This document shows, one piece after another, positions 11,401-26,800 of a stretch of 64,000 nucleotides of DNA. The DNA comes from Antedon mediterranea (taxonomy: Eukaryota; Echinodermata; Crinoidea; Comatulida; Antedonidae), in assembly GCF_964355755.1 (NCBI RefSeq), contig NC_092671.1, positions 4,165,001-4,229,000 of the forward strand, in the 5' to 3' direction. The notes below the pieces were generated by a model, which saw only the letters and a program-made list of their open reading frames with translations, made no database searches and was not told the origin of the DNA. The first letter of the stretch is position 1; every line of letters begins with the position of its first letter. The position numbers were made by a program, and so were the translations under genes.

Positions 11401-14400
11401 GCTCAAATTAATGGTGGGTGGTTTTTTTTTTTTAACGTTATTTTTTTAATGTGATTTAACCAGTTGTTTGAAATTTCTGCCCCGCCTCTTCTGCCAAGCA
11501 ATCTACATTCTGTTGTGTCATTTTATTGTTTCAAAAGTTTGTTGAACCTACCGTAGTTACTTGCGTCTGTAATGTCTCCCATTCTTTTGGGTAACTTCCA
11601 GGTAATAGAACTATAAATAGAAGAGAAAAAAATCATACTATAAAAATCAGTTCTCAAAAGATGTGTGCTCAAAGTTTTTTATGGAAGAGTTACATACATA
11701 CCTATATCTTGTTTAGTTTCTATGTTATTATCATCCTTATTTATTATTATTTATTCAGGCAAAAGATTTTACAAAATATAATACAAATCAACAAAAACTA
11801 ACATGCAAGGAGAAAAATAAAATCATAATCACTAGCTGCCAGGAAAGCACAAAAGCAGTCTGAGGTATTGTCACCAATGAGAGAGATAAGAGAGATGCAG
11901 CTTTGAAATTAATCATTACTGCGTTCAGAAAATATCTTTTTGGAAAAGGAAGGAGGGAGAGGGAGGGGTGGGGAAAGGGAGTGGTTGAGGAAGGGATTAT
12001 CACAATAAAATACATTTTCATTTTTCCATTCAAGCCAAAAGATTTAAAAATGGACACATCTGGAACAATTTTGCTGAGTAAGTAAATAAAAATTTGCGGA
12101 TCTAAAGGAAGATGTCCGGATTAAATGACTTACTATCAGTGGATCTGCCAACACCACCAACGCTGTGTTCAAATCCAACGCTATCCTTTCCTTCCTTTAA
12201 TTCTTTCAATGTATTCACAAGGGCTTCACGGATACTTGTTGCACAAACCTATGAAAAAATAAATATATAAATGTAACCAACAAAATAAAATATACAATGC
12301 AGTAGAAGCTCTATTAAGGTGAAACTTTCAACCAGCGTGTCTGTTTAACTTTATGCTAAAATTTATATTTCCCCCTCTTCCTTTCACAGGAAATGTCCAC
12401 TTAAATGTGTTTACTCAATAGGGGTATCCAAAAGCAGATGTGCTACTGTAATTCATATACAATATGCAGCCACATGCCATATTCTATTTAAATTCAATTT
12501 TATAGGAAATGTCAAAGGTACAAGTTCAAAGGTCAAAAGAATGATATATAATTAAAACAATGCTAGAATAAATGAGTTCATTAATGGGTTTATTGACTAC
12601 AGATGAATGAGAAAACTGTGAAAGTATTATACAGTAATCATTTTCTTGGAGTAAATAACTTCAATTTAAAATAACCTTTCACTTTCAAGAAATCATAATA
12701 ATATAGAGTATAAGGTGTTGTGAAATTGATTTAGTTTTCATAATAATTAGATTGTAATACTTTAACACGTTGAAGTTCTTCAAGCTGCTTTCGCAGTCGT
12801 TTCCAATCGTGCTGTGTTTTCAGATAAGCCTCTTCTGTGGGACTCAGCTGTTGAAATAAACAGAAACAAATTTAACAGATAAATTAATATGTGTGTGATA
12901 TTAGTTTAGATCATACTCAAGTTATTAATGAGTATAAGTCCACTCTTGAGTATAAGGGATCCTACAGTAAATAACATTCCACTCTCAAATATACAGTAAG
13001 TCTACTCTCATTTCTTAAGTATAAGCCTTTATACTAAGAATGAGTTCAATGCTTAAGTAGGCTTATAAGCCCACTCTCTTAAGTATAAGTACACTCTTAA
13101 ATATAAGTCCACTCTCAATAAGAGCCCACACTCAATAAGTACACTCTTAAGTATAAGCCCAACCTCAAATATGAGCCCACTCTCAATTGTAAGTACACTT
13201 TTAATTATAAGTTCACTCTCAAGTATGAGCCCACTCTTAAGTATAAGTACACATTGAAGTATTAAAGCCCATTCTTTACTATAAATAGGACTTCTCAAGT
13301 TAAGTCACTCTCCAATATAAAACCTACCATCAGTATTACTCAATCTCTGGTATGAGTCTATACTCTTAAGATGTGCTTATCTTGATATGGTATGTCAAAA
13401 TGTAAAATGCTTCATGATTTGTTATCAAGGTTTAAAAAAAGATATATTATCAAATACAGAATGTATCTACCTACTGTACTTTGGTTATGATTTTTATTAT
13501 TTAATGGAGCCTACAAATGATATTTCATATTACATAATTTGATAATATATAAAACCCAATTTCTTTCTGGGCCTAAATGGCCTTGTAAAAACAGAATATT
13601 TTAATTTATAAAACATGATGATATCAAACCAATGTGGAGAAATTCCAAATAGGTTAATGATACCAGATTATTGGAGACAGGAGTCGAATGGGTAAATTAA
13701 TGTAATTAAACTTCATATGTAAAAGAACATTGCAGCTGGTAAAAATTATGTCACCATTGAAAACTTGGGTTTATTGGCACATAATTGCTGGACAATGGAT
13801 TACATATTCAGTATGCATGTCAAATTAATAGCATGTAGCAGTTTAATTTAGTTTCAACAGTTGAAACAATGAGGCAATTGTAGGGCTTTTCTCCTATAAA
13901 CTCTGAAAGCAGTTTGGTTTTCACATGTGTATACAGTATGTAAATGAATAAAAATATTCACAGTAGAACCCTTATTAAGCAGACACCTTCGGGCCAAAAA
14001 CGTCTCCCTTTAAGAGGTGTCTCTAATTAATAGTTAAAGGTAAAAGGTAAAGGTAATTATCTGAGTCCTCAAGCTTAACTGGAAACTAAAGAGATTCGGA
14101 TTAGGCCCTCTACGGACCCACGGCAGCCAGCAGTGCAGCGCCTACCAGATCAGCACACCGGGAGACGATCCCCTACTCTTTTCAATAGTGTACCAAGTTC
14201 TTTAACGTGCACTGTTAAGTACACGGGACCAACGGCTTTACATCCCATCCAAAGGACGAGGCAATGAGAGTTGCCCATTATAGTGTATGAACATATATTG
14301 TGATCCTTGGTGTGATGCTTGAATACACAAAAATGAGGAGTTTAATAAGAAAATAATAGATCCCTCTCTGGAATATTATATCATATTAATCAATTATTTT

Positions 14401-17400
14401 CTTTGTTCCTGAAAATGATTTGAACCAGTGACCACAATTAAATACAGTAGTCAGTGTTCTAACCTTGACCACAGAACCACATTGTTTTAGGCATATTTTT
14501 TAATAATGAATGATAAACTAGATTTTAATTCGTCACTTTGACAAATCATCCTGATCATTATAATTTAGATAAGTTTTCTGACATTTAATACAAAAAAATA
14601 AATAAATTGGTAAAAGTAAATGAGAAAGCGACTAGAATTATAAGCTACCATAACAAAAAATACAGCTGTCATGTTTCGATTTCAAATCAAATCACTCATA
14701 ATTCATAAAAACTACAATTACTTCAAACATAATTCCCCTGGGCTTTATAAATCCAATGCAATAAATCTACACACAAACCAAGGGACCATTTAACCAACAT
14801 GTGACCGCAGAATAAAAAACGGTCTTTATGTTGGGCCTTGCGATATTGAGATTAAGCAAAAATTGTGGTTGTGAACTCAATGTCTCATGACATGGTGCAA
14901 ACCTATTTTTGGAATTTAACCACGAGGTTCTGTCAAGGCTAATTAACGACAAGAGACACTAATTCCCAACAAGATAGCCTCGCAAGTCACTCAATAATCA
15001 TACCTATCATCTCAACCTTCAATTTTTTTTAATCTTGAAGTTACGCTATTAAGAAGAATTTCTGACAAAAGATTCTTAGATTATAATATTTTAATTACAT
15101 ATTTTAGAAACAACCTAAGTCAAGTTTTTTCAAGGTTAAAAGCACATTCAACTTTAAATATGCAATAAACCAGGAAAAAAACCACAAAATATTAAAATAG
15201 TTAATTTAAAGTTTATACTAACAAGAAAGTTATCTCAACTTTAACAGTTTTAGAAGTTTTATAACTTTAATTAATAAATGATAGATGATGAGGCAAATGA
15301 AAGAGATCATGTTTGCAAATAAAAATGATAAGATATGCAAATAAGAATGATCAGATGCAAATTATATTGATCATGGTATGCAAATAAGAATGATCAATTA
15401 TGCAAATAAGAACGGCCTACAATGAATATTAGAATGACCAGGTATGCAAATGATAATGATCATGTATGCAAATAAGAACGACCTACAATGAAAATTAGAA
15501 TGACCTGGTATGCAAATTATAATGATCAGGTATTCAAATGAGAACAACCTACAATGAAAATTAGAATGACCTGGTATGCAAATGATAATGATCAGGTATG
15601 GAAATGAGAATGACCTGGTATGGAAATGATAATAATCAGGTATGCAAATTAAATTGATCAAGTATGCAAATAAGAACAACCTACAATGAATATTAGAATG
15701 ACCTGGTATGCAACGATAATGATCAGGTATGCAAATTATAATCATCAGGTATGCAAATGATAATGATCAGGTATGTAAATGATAATGATAAGGTATGCAA
15801 ATAAGAATGACCTACAATGAAAATTAAAATGATCCGGTATGAAAATGAGAATGATCAGATATCATAATGATCAGATATGCAAATAAGAAAATCGTGAATG
15901 CGAATGATAATTATATATGTTTTGTCCCTTGAAACACAAAAAATGAAGGTCAAAATATTCTAAATTTAAATTGGCCATATCAGAGTAATATTAAAGTTAA
16001 ATAATTTTTGGTGAAAGTTAATAACTATTAATATGATACCTCAAAATAAACAACTTTTTTCAAAATCTTTTTTTTGTTTTTGGAATTAGTCAAAGGGACA
16101 AACATCTTTAATATACAAAAGCTAAATAAATTATAAAGCAAAACAAAAATAACTACTGAATTGATTTTACAGAATGCTAAATATATCCAATTTTGGTGAT
16201 TAATTTTCACAAAGGAAATACGTAGAATGGTCATAACTTTATGGAAACTCAATAATCTCAATTTTGTTCACCTCAATTTAGTTAAACTTTATTGATATGA
16301 TGCATAACTGTTATATCTAACAAATTAGAAGTACAATTTTATTTCATGATACACACAGTAATTACAGTGCGTTTATTGTTTTCTATCAAAGCGATGGTTG
16401 AAAATGGTAAAATCATTATTAATAATTGGATGCTCTAAATAATGTATTATGATTATATAGGGATCATCAAACTTATTCTATTATCAGTTACTGCAGTAAT
16501 TGTTGGTTTACTCTTGTTCAATCTTTTTTTAGGATAATCATACACACAGTGCAATACAATGACTCCTTAATAAACTTCTACACTAAAATAAACTCAATCT
16601 TTAATTATACTTTGTTGCATTAAAATATGTAGTTACTGCAGTAACTGCAGCAAAATAATTCTGATATGTTCATTATAGTGAAACTATTGAAGTAGAAAAT
16701 TATTTTACACAGCACTGTTATGATGACGAATATTATACATCTGTATGTAATATATTCGTCAACGGCGCGCATGTTATCAGATTAGTGACAATTTATAAAG
16801 AAGCACGTGAACGTTGAATAGATTAGCTGATCACTGGTGTGAGCCCGACTGCTGTACCATATCGGCAACACTACAACTTCACATGACCTAGACTAAATAA
16901 CAGGTGGATAGATACCTTGAACTACTCAATCTTATAAATAATAACATTAAAATTATATGACAAATTCATATTAGTATAAAAGTATAGAATTGGAGTTGAA
17001 GACTGATAGCATCAAGAAATTGTGAAAGAACATATAGGCCAAGTTTTGATAATAGTATTATCATTGGCAATTTGAAACTATGTAACAGTAATTTAAATTT
17101 GTAACAATTAGTTTTATTGTTAGATAATGTCTTTCATTATCATTCCTTGTTAATTTTATAATTCTTACCTGAATTAAAGTTAAAGTTAAGTATCAAACGT
17201 ACAGTATGTACAGTTGATAAGGCCAACAGAGTGAACAGAGTTAGGTCTCTGAGTTTGCAGATCAAATTAGTAAAGTAATTCAATTCAATAAAACTTTATT
17301 ATCCCAAACTCTGGTTGTGGTAATAAAAAGATTCATAAAACGTACACAAAAGGCAAGCACAACAATCAAAATAAAAATTAAGAAAAACAAATCTGACCAA

Positions 17401-20400
17401 CCAATATTGTTTTCAATCGATGCTGTGAAGTGCAACATACAAATTATTTTTTGCCAATGATTACGACTTTAAATGTTTCTACAACTAAATGTATTCAGAA
17501 CAACATAATTTGAAAGTTTATGGTGAAAGTTGACTGTGTTTAAAGTCAGCTTTAATTATCAATCAAATAACAACTCATTTAATTTGAAAATAATAACAAT
17601 TAGTGAGACAAATTAACAAATGTAGTTTTGTTTTTACAGTTAATTTGAGCTGGACGAGTGGGTGTAACTATATTATTACTTGAATATATCTAAAAACAAC
17701 CACAGTGTAATTCTTTCCATACATTCCTATATCATACATAATTCCTTGTGGTTTATTCCGAGACATTATTCCTATGTTATACTTGTTTCAAACTAAAAAC
17801 ATGCTTTATCATTCTTTCTCAATGTTCCCGAGATTAAGTTATCGACAGAGAGCAAATGAATCAAATATTTTAATTTCCTCAATATGTAGAAAAGGATAGG
17901 CTATGTGCTACTGATAGACGCCCTATCTGAAATCATTCTGAAACAAGTATGCAAATAATTTAATAAGCAAACTGTATTCATATGATTGCAATAAATACAA
18001 AAAATCATAATTAATTTTTCTCAGTAATTTTTTATCCAACTAGGTAATCTATATGCACATTCTAAATCATAATTTATTGAAATGCTCATATACAAGATTT
18101 TTTTGTTTGTATACAATATAAATCAATAGATATTTGCATAACTCAATCATTAAAATCAACAAATAAAACAATTATTTATATAGAAAAGTGTTTTTCAAAT
18201 TGTGTATTTATAACCAGTTTCATTATTGATAAGTTCAATGAGCAAGTATTTTTTCTCAAGCCTATAAATAAACAATGTGGTTCCATAAAGCTTTTTTTTT
18301 GCTATTTTATAATGCATTATCAGATTTTAAAAAGCATTTTTACCATTAATCGTGACAAGTTTGAATCTGCAAGCAATGCACAAAATCCGTAGGGACATCT
18401 GTAAATTTACAAACATGATCATGTGCAACAGACTATACCCATAGGCATATATTTAAGGTAAGTCTATAATTATCTATCATTTTTATAGAACCTTGTGAAC
18501 TATAAAACAGTAAAACCCCCATAAGGGGGATACGGGATATCACTATTCAGGAAACACCCTATTGAGGTACATTGTTTTAATAATATTAATACTGTGAAGC
18601 TAATGGGGAACAATATGTAACACTATACAGACAACCTTCATTCAGGGAAAACCCCTATTAAAGAACACTTTTCTGTAAACCAATGATGGACAATGTTATA
18701 ACACTATACAGCCACCCTTTATTCAGGGAAAACCCCAATTAAGGAACACCTTTCTGTAAACCAATGAGGAACAATATGTAACACTATACAGACAACCTTC
18801 ATTCAGGGAAAACCCCTATTAAAGAACACTTTTCTGTAAACCAATGATGGACAATGTTATAACACTATACAGACAACCTTTATTCAGGGAAAACCCCAAT
18901 TAAGGAACACCTTTCTGTAAACCAATGAGGAACAATATGTAACACTATACAGACAACCTTCATTCAGGGAAAACCCCTATTAAGAAACACCTTTCTATAA
19001 ACCAATGAGGAACAATATTTTAACCCATACAGCCAACACCTGGGATAATTTCCTATGAAATGAACCAGGAACAATGTATCATCACTATTAGCCAACCCTT
19101 ATTCAGAAGACACTCATGCTGTAATGGGAAAATTTCCTGTAAAAGAACAAGGAACAATTAGGCAGTGGCTATCAAAGATGATCAATTTCATCCGGCCTCT
19201 AGTATCTTCCAGTTGATGCGCAGCGGTCGGCGATTTTGTTCTATAAGGCCAATAGGGCACGATTTACAAATAGTTTATTTCCAGGAGCTATTAGAGCCTT
19301 AAACATCATGTAGACACTTTTTGTAATGTTTTTGTTTTGAGTTCGTGTTGTGTCCGTTGGATATTGTGCTCCGCCAACAGAGCAAACAGAATTTCTATGT
19401 TTTTTCTTAAAACAATTGACAATAAATGATACTTAACTACTTGACTTGACTTTAACCATGGAGTTTTAATTAATTTATAGCTCCAAGTGTTAACACTTTT
19501 TCAGGGGATACTCCTTAATAGGGCTTTCTGCTTTAATAAAAATAAATAATAACTTAATATATAATAATAAACTTCCCATCCAGCCCATTGTAATAAAAAT
19601 ATATTGCCATCCAGCACATCATTGCACAGAAGCCGTAGGCTACATGTACAAAACGGTATAAACTATCGGACATATACTTATTGATTAAATGTGACATAAC
19701 GCAAGGTTATATATTCCTACAGGCTTCTCATAGATTTCTGTCTACTTGTATCATTAAACAGTTTCACTTTCTTTAATTCGTAGCGGAAAAAACTCAATCT
19801 AATTTCAACAAAAGTTAGTTAGTTTAAAATTACAAATTCATGTATTTTTAACCATTTTCAATAAAAAAAACAACATTAATTGGAAAGAAAGTTGTTCGTA
19901 CCTTTAGGGTGTGATCAACTCATGAGGAAAAGGTAATCTTGTGGTTAGTAAAATACAGTTTTAAGTGTAAAAGGTAAACATTTTGATATTTGAAGTGTTG
20001 TTTATACTCAAAACAAAACTGTTTAATGTGTATATATAATTTAATTTATTAAGTAAAAAAATTCCCACTTCGAAATAAAAATTTAAACTTCCTGTGATAT
20101 TTTAAATTTGTTTGTAAACAAAATCTATAAATAATACAAAAATACACTTTTCTGTTTGAAAAATCTTACTTTATAATAATATTTACTTATATTTTTACTT
20201 TTTTTTCTTACTGAGTTTGTTTGTTTTATATTTATTATAGATATGTATTTCTTATGAAAAACCCCCATATAAACTTTACTTTTAAAATGCACAATTTATC
20301 ATTTTTACCAAAAATAGTGTTAATTGGTCATTAAATCTGATAATACTGGATAATTTTGCTTTTTTAAAACTCTTTTAACTTAACTTTTCATGGAAAAGCA

Positions 20401-20851
20401 CCAGTTGGTTTTAATACAAGCTAATATAGAATTTATCATGATATATCATACCAAATATAGTGTTTTGTGTGTCTGGATATCTTAAAGACAAACCTATAGA
20501 AATTTAAACGCTGATAATACTGCATACTGTATTCTTAATTAAATCCAATGTATAAACAATATTAACTATGTATTAGCAAGTAACAACTTTGACAAATATT
20601 GTAAATTATTTTTAACAACTGCATGGAAAGAACGTAACGGAATTTATAATATCCTTCCATAACACAATCTTTTACTTTTCGCTCAAATGTATTGAATGAA
20701 TTTTTATAACCTAATGTTTATATACTTTTTAATGTAATAATTTATAATGTTTGTATTTGATTGTGTAGTAAGATAAGTCCATATTTATTTTATTTTGTTG
20801 CACATCTCTTGAGAATTGTGCCTCTGTTATAAAAGAGAAACAATAAAGTTA

Positions 20852-20885
<34 letters not shown>

Positions 20886-23800
20886 TCTGAATTCTTCAAC
20901 TGAATTCTCTGCCAAGAAATATCAAAATCATTGAAAAAAAAAAGAAATATACAAAAATCAATCAAATATGTACTATTATTTTTATAACAACAATAATTGT
21001 GTACAAAAAAAAGTTTTCTCTAGTAATCATCTAAATTGTCATAAACATAGTCTACCTTTAACATTGAGATGCTTGCGATTTGCAGCAGCGAAAATAAAAT
21101 GTTAATTCACTGTGCGATACAGGGATATTAGGACGTGTTCCCCATTCCCCACCACCTAGGTCCAGACGATAACCGACAAAACATCTATTAACCTGACCTA
21201 CTGTAGAGGTTGTTGGTTAATTAAAACACAACAGAATATTTGATCAAAGACACAAATTTATTTGAACGTATTTGAAATTCAGAATAGTAAAACAAGAATA
21301 CAACTTGAAAGTTCCGTTTCTGTTGAAAGTTTCCATTTTTCATGAATTGTAGAGCAAATAAATAGACTAATAACTTATCTATTTCCTGCTGACCTTTCTT
21401 TAGAGGAATTATTTCCCAAAAAACTTGGCAAACCAAATTCTTTGAGATCTTACACCTACTGGATGTTAACCAACAACCAATGCAATGAGTGAATCATCAT
21501 AAGATACGTAGAAAACATATTGTGCTATTTATCTTTATAAAAATTTGGCAGGAAGTAAAGATTCCAAATGACGTCATTGTCAATATGATGGTAGTGTTGC
21601 ATCTCTGTTTTTTATTACGTGATAGAGAACATATCATTTTCAAATGGAGAAATATCTACTATATTCCCCATGTACTATTCTTCATTGTGAGGTCTTTAAA
21701 ATAAACATGACGGAAGACCTCCATGATCTCAATAAGTCAGGGGGAGATCCAGGATTTCTTAAATGAGTGAGCGGTATCATATATTATTAGTCTGTCAAAA
21801 ATATATCTCAAAAAGCAGTTTATAATTCCATATTAGCTGTCAAATATGGGAGAGCGGTGACTGTAGATGAAGTGGAACAACACTACATTATACTGAACCT
21901 ATTCTAAATGCAGCATCATATATTGTAAAACTAAATAGTTAAATTGTAACAAAATTCTGTGTACTATAACATATGGCATCATACTTGTTATAGTATCATA
22001 GACAAATTATGTAATAGTGTCACATATCTATCACGTGTGGTGTCTGTAATGTTCAAGTTAAGTTAGACTTATGTCAAACTACAAAACAGGTATCACATGT
22101 GATACATATGTGACACAGGATTTAGGAGAATTTGTTGAAAATACTAGGAAAACTATAGATAGTAACTGAGAATCAGCTATACTTTCTTAATAACAAAACT
22201 GGAAAATTAAGATAACAAAAGATAAAAATCTCTTAAAGAAGAGTTTAGTTTTAAATTTATTTTATCTTACCGTATGATTTGGTTGAAACTGTCGTTGCCT
22301 GAAGAGCATCTTTATTTCCTCAATCACATACAAAGCATTCGTGATATGGTTAACAACATTATCTCTGGTTTTTCTACATCTGTGAATGCAAACAAAAGGA
22401 ATTAAAATATACAAATGTGTAAAAAATGGACAAACCATTGGATCAAGTTAGATAAGAACCCCTATTACGGGGACCCTTTGGTAGGAGTTACCTAATGTTA
22501 AACCATCCTCAATTGTTCCACAGGAAAATGTTTCCTTAGGAGTATCCCCTAAATAAAAAAAATTGCTAAATAGTTACTTTAAATACTAAACATTTCAATT
22601 TTCGATTTATTTCAACCCATATAGGCCAACCAAATTATAGGCCAACCAAATTATAGGCCAACCCGAAAACTGAATATAAATGGGAATGCCATAGACGTGC
22701 ATACTAGTAGTTCATTATCATCTTCATGCATATAAAATCTTAATTCAATTTTTGACATTGTAAAATAACATTAATAAAGAAAACATCAAAATGTCGCCAA
22801 AGGTAATTTTTTTCACTAAAAAGTGTGAATCATAGATCCTTAGTTAAGTTTTGGCCCATGGTTCATTGTGAATGACGTTTATGATTGAAAGGAAGGTCAG
22901 CACAAAATGCTTTATGTGTATCAACGGTCACATGCAATGGGCACCAACATTAGTAATATTCTTGAAAATCTTACTAGGGATTTTAAAAAAGAGAGATGCA
23001 TGATTATGTATTGTATTATACAGTTTTTTTTCTTTGTCAGACCTCATTAACACAACAAAATCTTTGGTGGGATGCAAGTTTGAAAAAACAGTTTCCACCA
23101 AGGAAACTAATTTTATTATCTCAATAAATGTGAAAACTTTGACGGTTGTTACATACGATTTATAACCAGGTACCATGACTAATTAGATATGAAGATTCAA
23201 ACCTCAAACCCTCTTCTTGGGCCAGTAAAGTCAGTTTAATGCAGTATTTTTTTTATCGTTTCTCGATTTGGGTGAAAGGACTGAATATGTTGTTATAGCA
23301 ATATGTGAAGGGGAAATGTAAAGGTGACATGCTTCCATGCATTCCAACATACTGGCTATTAGTTTCATTAATTCTACAGTGCATTTCTACTCATGCAGTT
23401 AAAGATAATCAAACCTTTCCATAGAGACTACAATCAAAGAAAAAAACACTGGTTCACATCGTAGGATCAGTTCAACATACAGTAGTACAAAAGCCTACAG
23501 TAGTCTACACCAGCATTCAGCAAACTTTTTATTTTGCGGCCAAAAATCTGGTTCCCAGGACCAAACTGTTGTTCAACCACCCAGCTGGACCAACATAATG
23601 AAGCTAATATTAGTCCTGTACCTTAACCCCAACAAATCATAAATTGTATTGTAATTTTTTTTGGAGGGTAAAAATTGCGCTGATCCACCATTCTGACAAT
23701 CAAGAAAGAAATCGGTGCAGCCTGAGGTTTTTCCAGTGTAGGCTTCAATTAACAACTTTGGCAAATTGCAGAAAACTAGTTTGCCGAAGTTACTGTATGC

Positions 23801-26800
23801 CAGTGTAGACTATAGGCCTCTAATCTTTTAGTTATAATAATGCATGACCAAACCCAGAAGGTAGTGATACTACCCTCTACACGGTCTAAAGGGACATGAT
23901 CATTAATCTAATGAACGGCTAGTGATGTCACTCAAGACATACAGTAGTGTAGTTCAGGATATGATTAGCAGGTACAGGCTGCTAAACATCTGACAGACTA
24001 CACTTCTTGGCTATAACAAAGAATAACAGACATGCACTTCTAAAAATGCTTTAGTTTTAAAAAAAACATACCATTCCGTAGGCTTCTGAACATGAACCAT
24101 ATTTCCAGAATTGATATATAGTGTACTGGCAGCATAGAGTAAACAAAAATATTCTGATTTTCTCAATGCTTTTTAAGTTTAAATGTATGTTAAAATAATA
24201 TCCCTTTTAAAATGAATTAAAAATGTTTATCTATTGTAAAACAAAAATGGATGATTAGATATAGTGCAACATTTTTTTTCCCATGCTTTTTACGTTTTGT
24301 ACTGTATGCTAAACTATTTTAAATTCTCTTTAAAAAAAATTGATATTTTAAGACGTTGTAAGTGGAAGTGTCTGAGATAATACAAAAATGCAATCGAACA
24401 GTGCAAAATGCAAATTGTGTTGCCAGTTATGCAAAATTATAAATGTTAAATACTTTGATGACTTGAAGAAGACGGCCGCTGCTTTCTTGACCACCAGCGC
24501 ATTGGCAATCGTTTGACAAACTTGATTTCGCAATTGACGGGCTCTAAAACAAATTAATCCAAATACGTTGTCCTTTATTTTGAGTTAAAAAAGGTACCAT
24601 TAATTTGTATATTATTGTTTATTATCAAGTTCAGAGATGATTTAGTATTTTATTAATTACACTAACTTATACCCAAGCTAAAGCAACACAATACAAGAAA
24701 AATAAATGTTAAATTCTGGATACATAATTTGCTAGAATAAAAAGGAAAAAAAAGCGTGAATTTAAGGAATAATTAAACTTTGTGCAGAATATTATAGTAG
24801 ATTCTACAAATATAAAAATTTAGAAATGTAATAATGCTCTTCATTTTTTAATACCGTATATCCTCTTTTATAATCTTATCCCTCTAGAACACGAAATTGA
24901 GTCGCCTTTGGTGGGTAAGCATTTCTTGTAAAACTCATCTGAATTGTCTAGAGAGGGCATACATCCAGATCAAAAGTCAATACTGGGACTATACTCAGTA
25001 TATGCCTGTGTGTGAAATAAGTAGGAGGTGGGATTAGGTCCAAAGTGGGATTATACCTTAGGATACGGTACATTTTTTACTGTAAATTGTGTTGGACTTT
25101 TATGGAACTTTAAAAGTGTATTCAGTATAGAGAAAAAATATTTTGCATCTAAGATTGTACGGTTTCGTTGGAGTTAAAACACCATTTATATTTCTGTATA
25201 TCTTATTTGGTCTCGATCTAATTACTATTAATGTTGTTTTTGTTTTGGTTTGGTTTCATGTGTCAATATTATTCATTGTTTTGTTTTAGTTTACTATTAT
25301 TGAGTAGTTTTAATCTATGATTTTTTATTATAATTATTGATGTTAGTTTTAGTTTATTATTCTGTGTAAGTTTCTATTACATAACGCCATAAAAAAAAAT
25401 CTGTATTTCTACTAAAGTTTGTGTTCTCAAAAAAACTAAATAAACAATAAAATTATTAAAATGCAATTCACTCAGCCGGGTCAAATGATAAGATGATATG
25501 TTAGCTGGTTCATGGTCAATTTTTGTCAAACATCAGTCATCCCGCTGAAAGGTACATAGTGCTAAAACTTGAACGCAACGCAACAACGTACGGTACAGGT
25601 ACAATGAAAGTAAGTTGACCAATCCCAAGTGACAGTTCGACTTGATGTTCAAATTTAATATTATTTTGTCCTTGCATTGCGTCCATCAGGCTTAACTGTT
25701 CCAACACCAGATCGATTTTAAACATTTTTTTACTATTATTTATATATTGTTTGAACATTTGCATGGCGAAATCTAATGTTGATATAAGTTTGCGGTACAC
25801 CACGTATGTTAGTTCTGAAAAGAACTGTTGAGTTTCTCGACGTTTAGATCAATATGCTTTGATCCTCCTCACTCGTGGTGTACCGCAAACTTATATCAAC
25901 AGACTATTATTAACCGCTTATTTGAAATTTGTCCTGTTTTTACTGGCATGACATGGAGGTAATTAATTCACATAATTTTAAAATCAATTGGTTATGTGCT
26001 TGCAGCAGAAACAGGCCCTAAATTTACAAAACTTGTTTGTTATTATTACTTGCTTTATCTTACAAGTACAACAATATTCATTCCTAAACAATTTGAATAT
26101 CTGAGTTGAACTAGCTCTCTCTCTCGTTTACTGTTTCCTATTCATTGACATTTGCCAGTTTCTGCATGTCTGATTCATCTTCCTGAAACATCTAATTCAC
26201 TTAATAATCTATCTCACATTCTGTAAAAAAAATTACTCCAATCTAATTAAAAAGTGATATAATATGTATGTCTTTTGTCTTGTTACGTAGATATTTCAAT
26301 TGTTTTATAATATTTAGAATAGAAGAAATTGTAAACCACCGAAATTCATTTAATTATTTCGTTTTAAATGGTAAAAAGAGGACATTTGGAGAATGAGTAT
26401 ACAGTATATTATTCCAAAGGCCATTATTATTGAAAAAATGACAATTCTGTGGGTATCAGTGGCTGGATCTCAATGGAGCTTCAAAATAAAATAAGCATTG
26501 AACAAAATGACAATGATGTGGGTGGCTAGACCTCAAACAATGGTGATAAAAATAAAATGAGCAGAAAGCTAAATTAAAACAGTAAATAAAATAGCCAGAA
26601 ATAAGCTTTCAAAACACTAATCCATCATCAGGACTAACAAGTACAAATTGGATTTGTAACCGTCATCTTCTACAAGAATAAAACGAAAAATGTCTTCAGC
26701 GACCATTCTTTTACCAACTGTGCTCCAATGCTATGGAATCGCCTGCCATCTCATATATTTAAAACTCTAGTACATTATATACATTCAAGTCTAGCTTAAA

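Larger units (their letters stand above)
12848..22270. other. Large intron of the VPS9 gene (9.4 kb)
   Basis: No exon-like reading is seen on either strand. Contents: a 17-bp minisatellite (12920-13335), a dispersed repeat (14030-14280), an ATGCAAAT array (15290-15905), a pair of TTACTGCAGTAA palindromes (16488 and 16633), a LINE-like 3' tail (about 17210-17340 on the minus strand), a long tandem array (18515-19090), another retroelement-like tail (about 19190-19450), a TTA run near 20857, and sequence of the GTCACATGTGATAC family (about 21990-22140). Confidence 0.6.

Noticed and set aside
13053-13298. 81-codon ORF with SGLILESELI-type repeats
   Set aside because: Translation of a 17-bp minisatellite; no start context or homology.
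15398-15745. 115-codon ORF with IICIPGHSNFHCR repeats
   Set aside because: Translation of the ATGCAAAT minisatellite.
12920-19090. CRISPR-like arrays
   Set aside because: The repeats are contiguous or degenerate minisatellites without unique spacers, in a eukaryotic intron.
25537-25803. 88-codon minus-strand ORF as an extra exon of the VPS9 gene
   Set aside because: Exons 29107-29028 and 24543-24454 join directly in frame (CG + A gives Arg), and the ORF overlaps a repeat arm; treated as element sequence.
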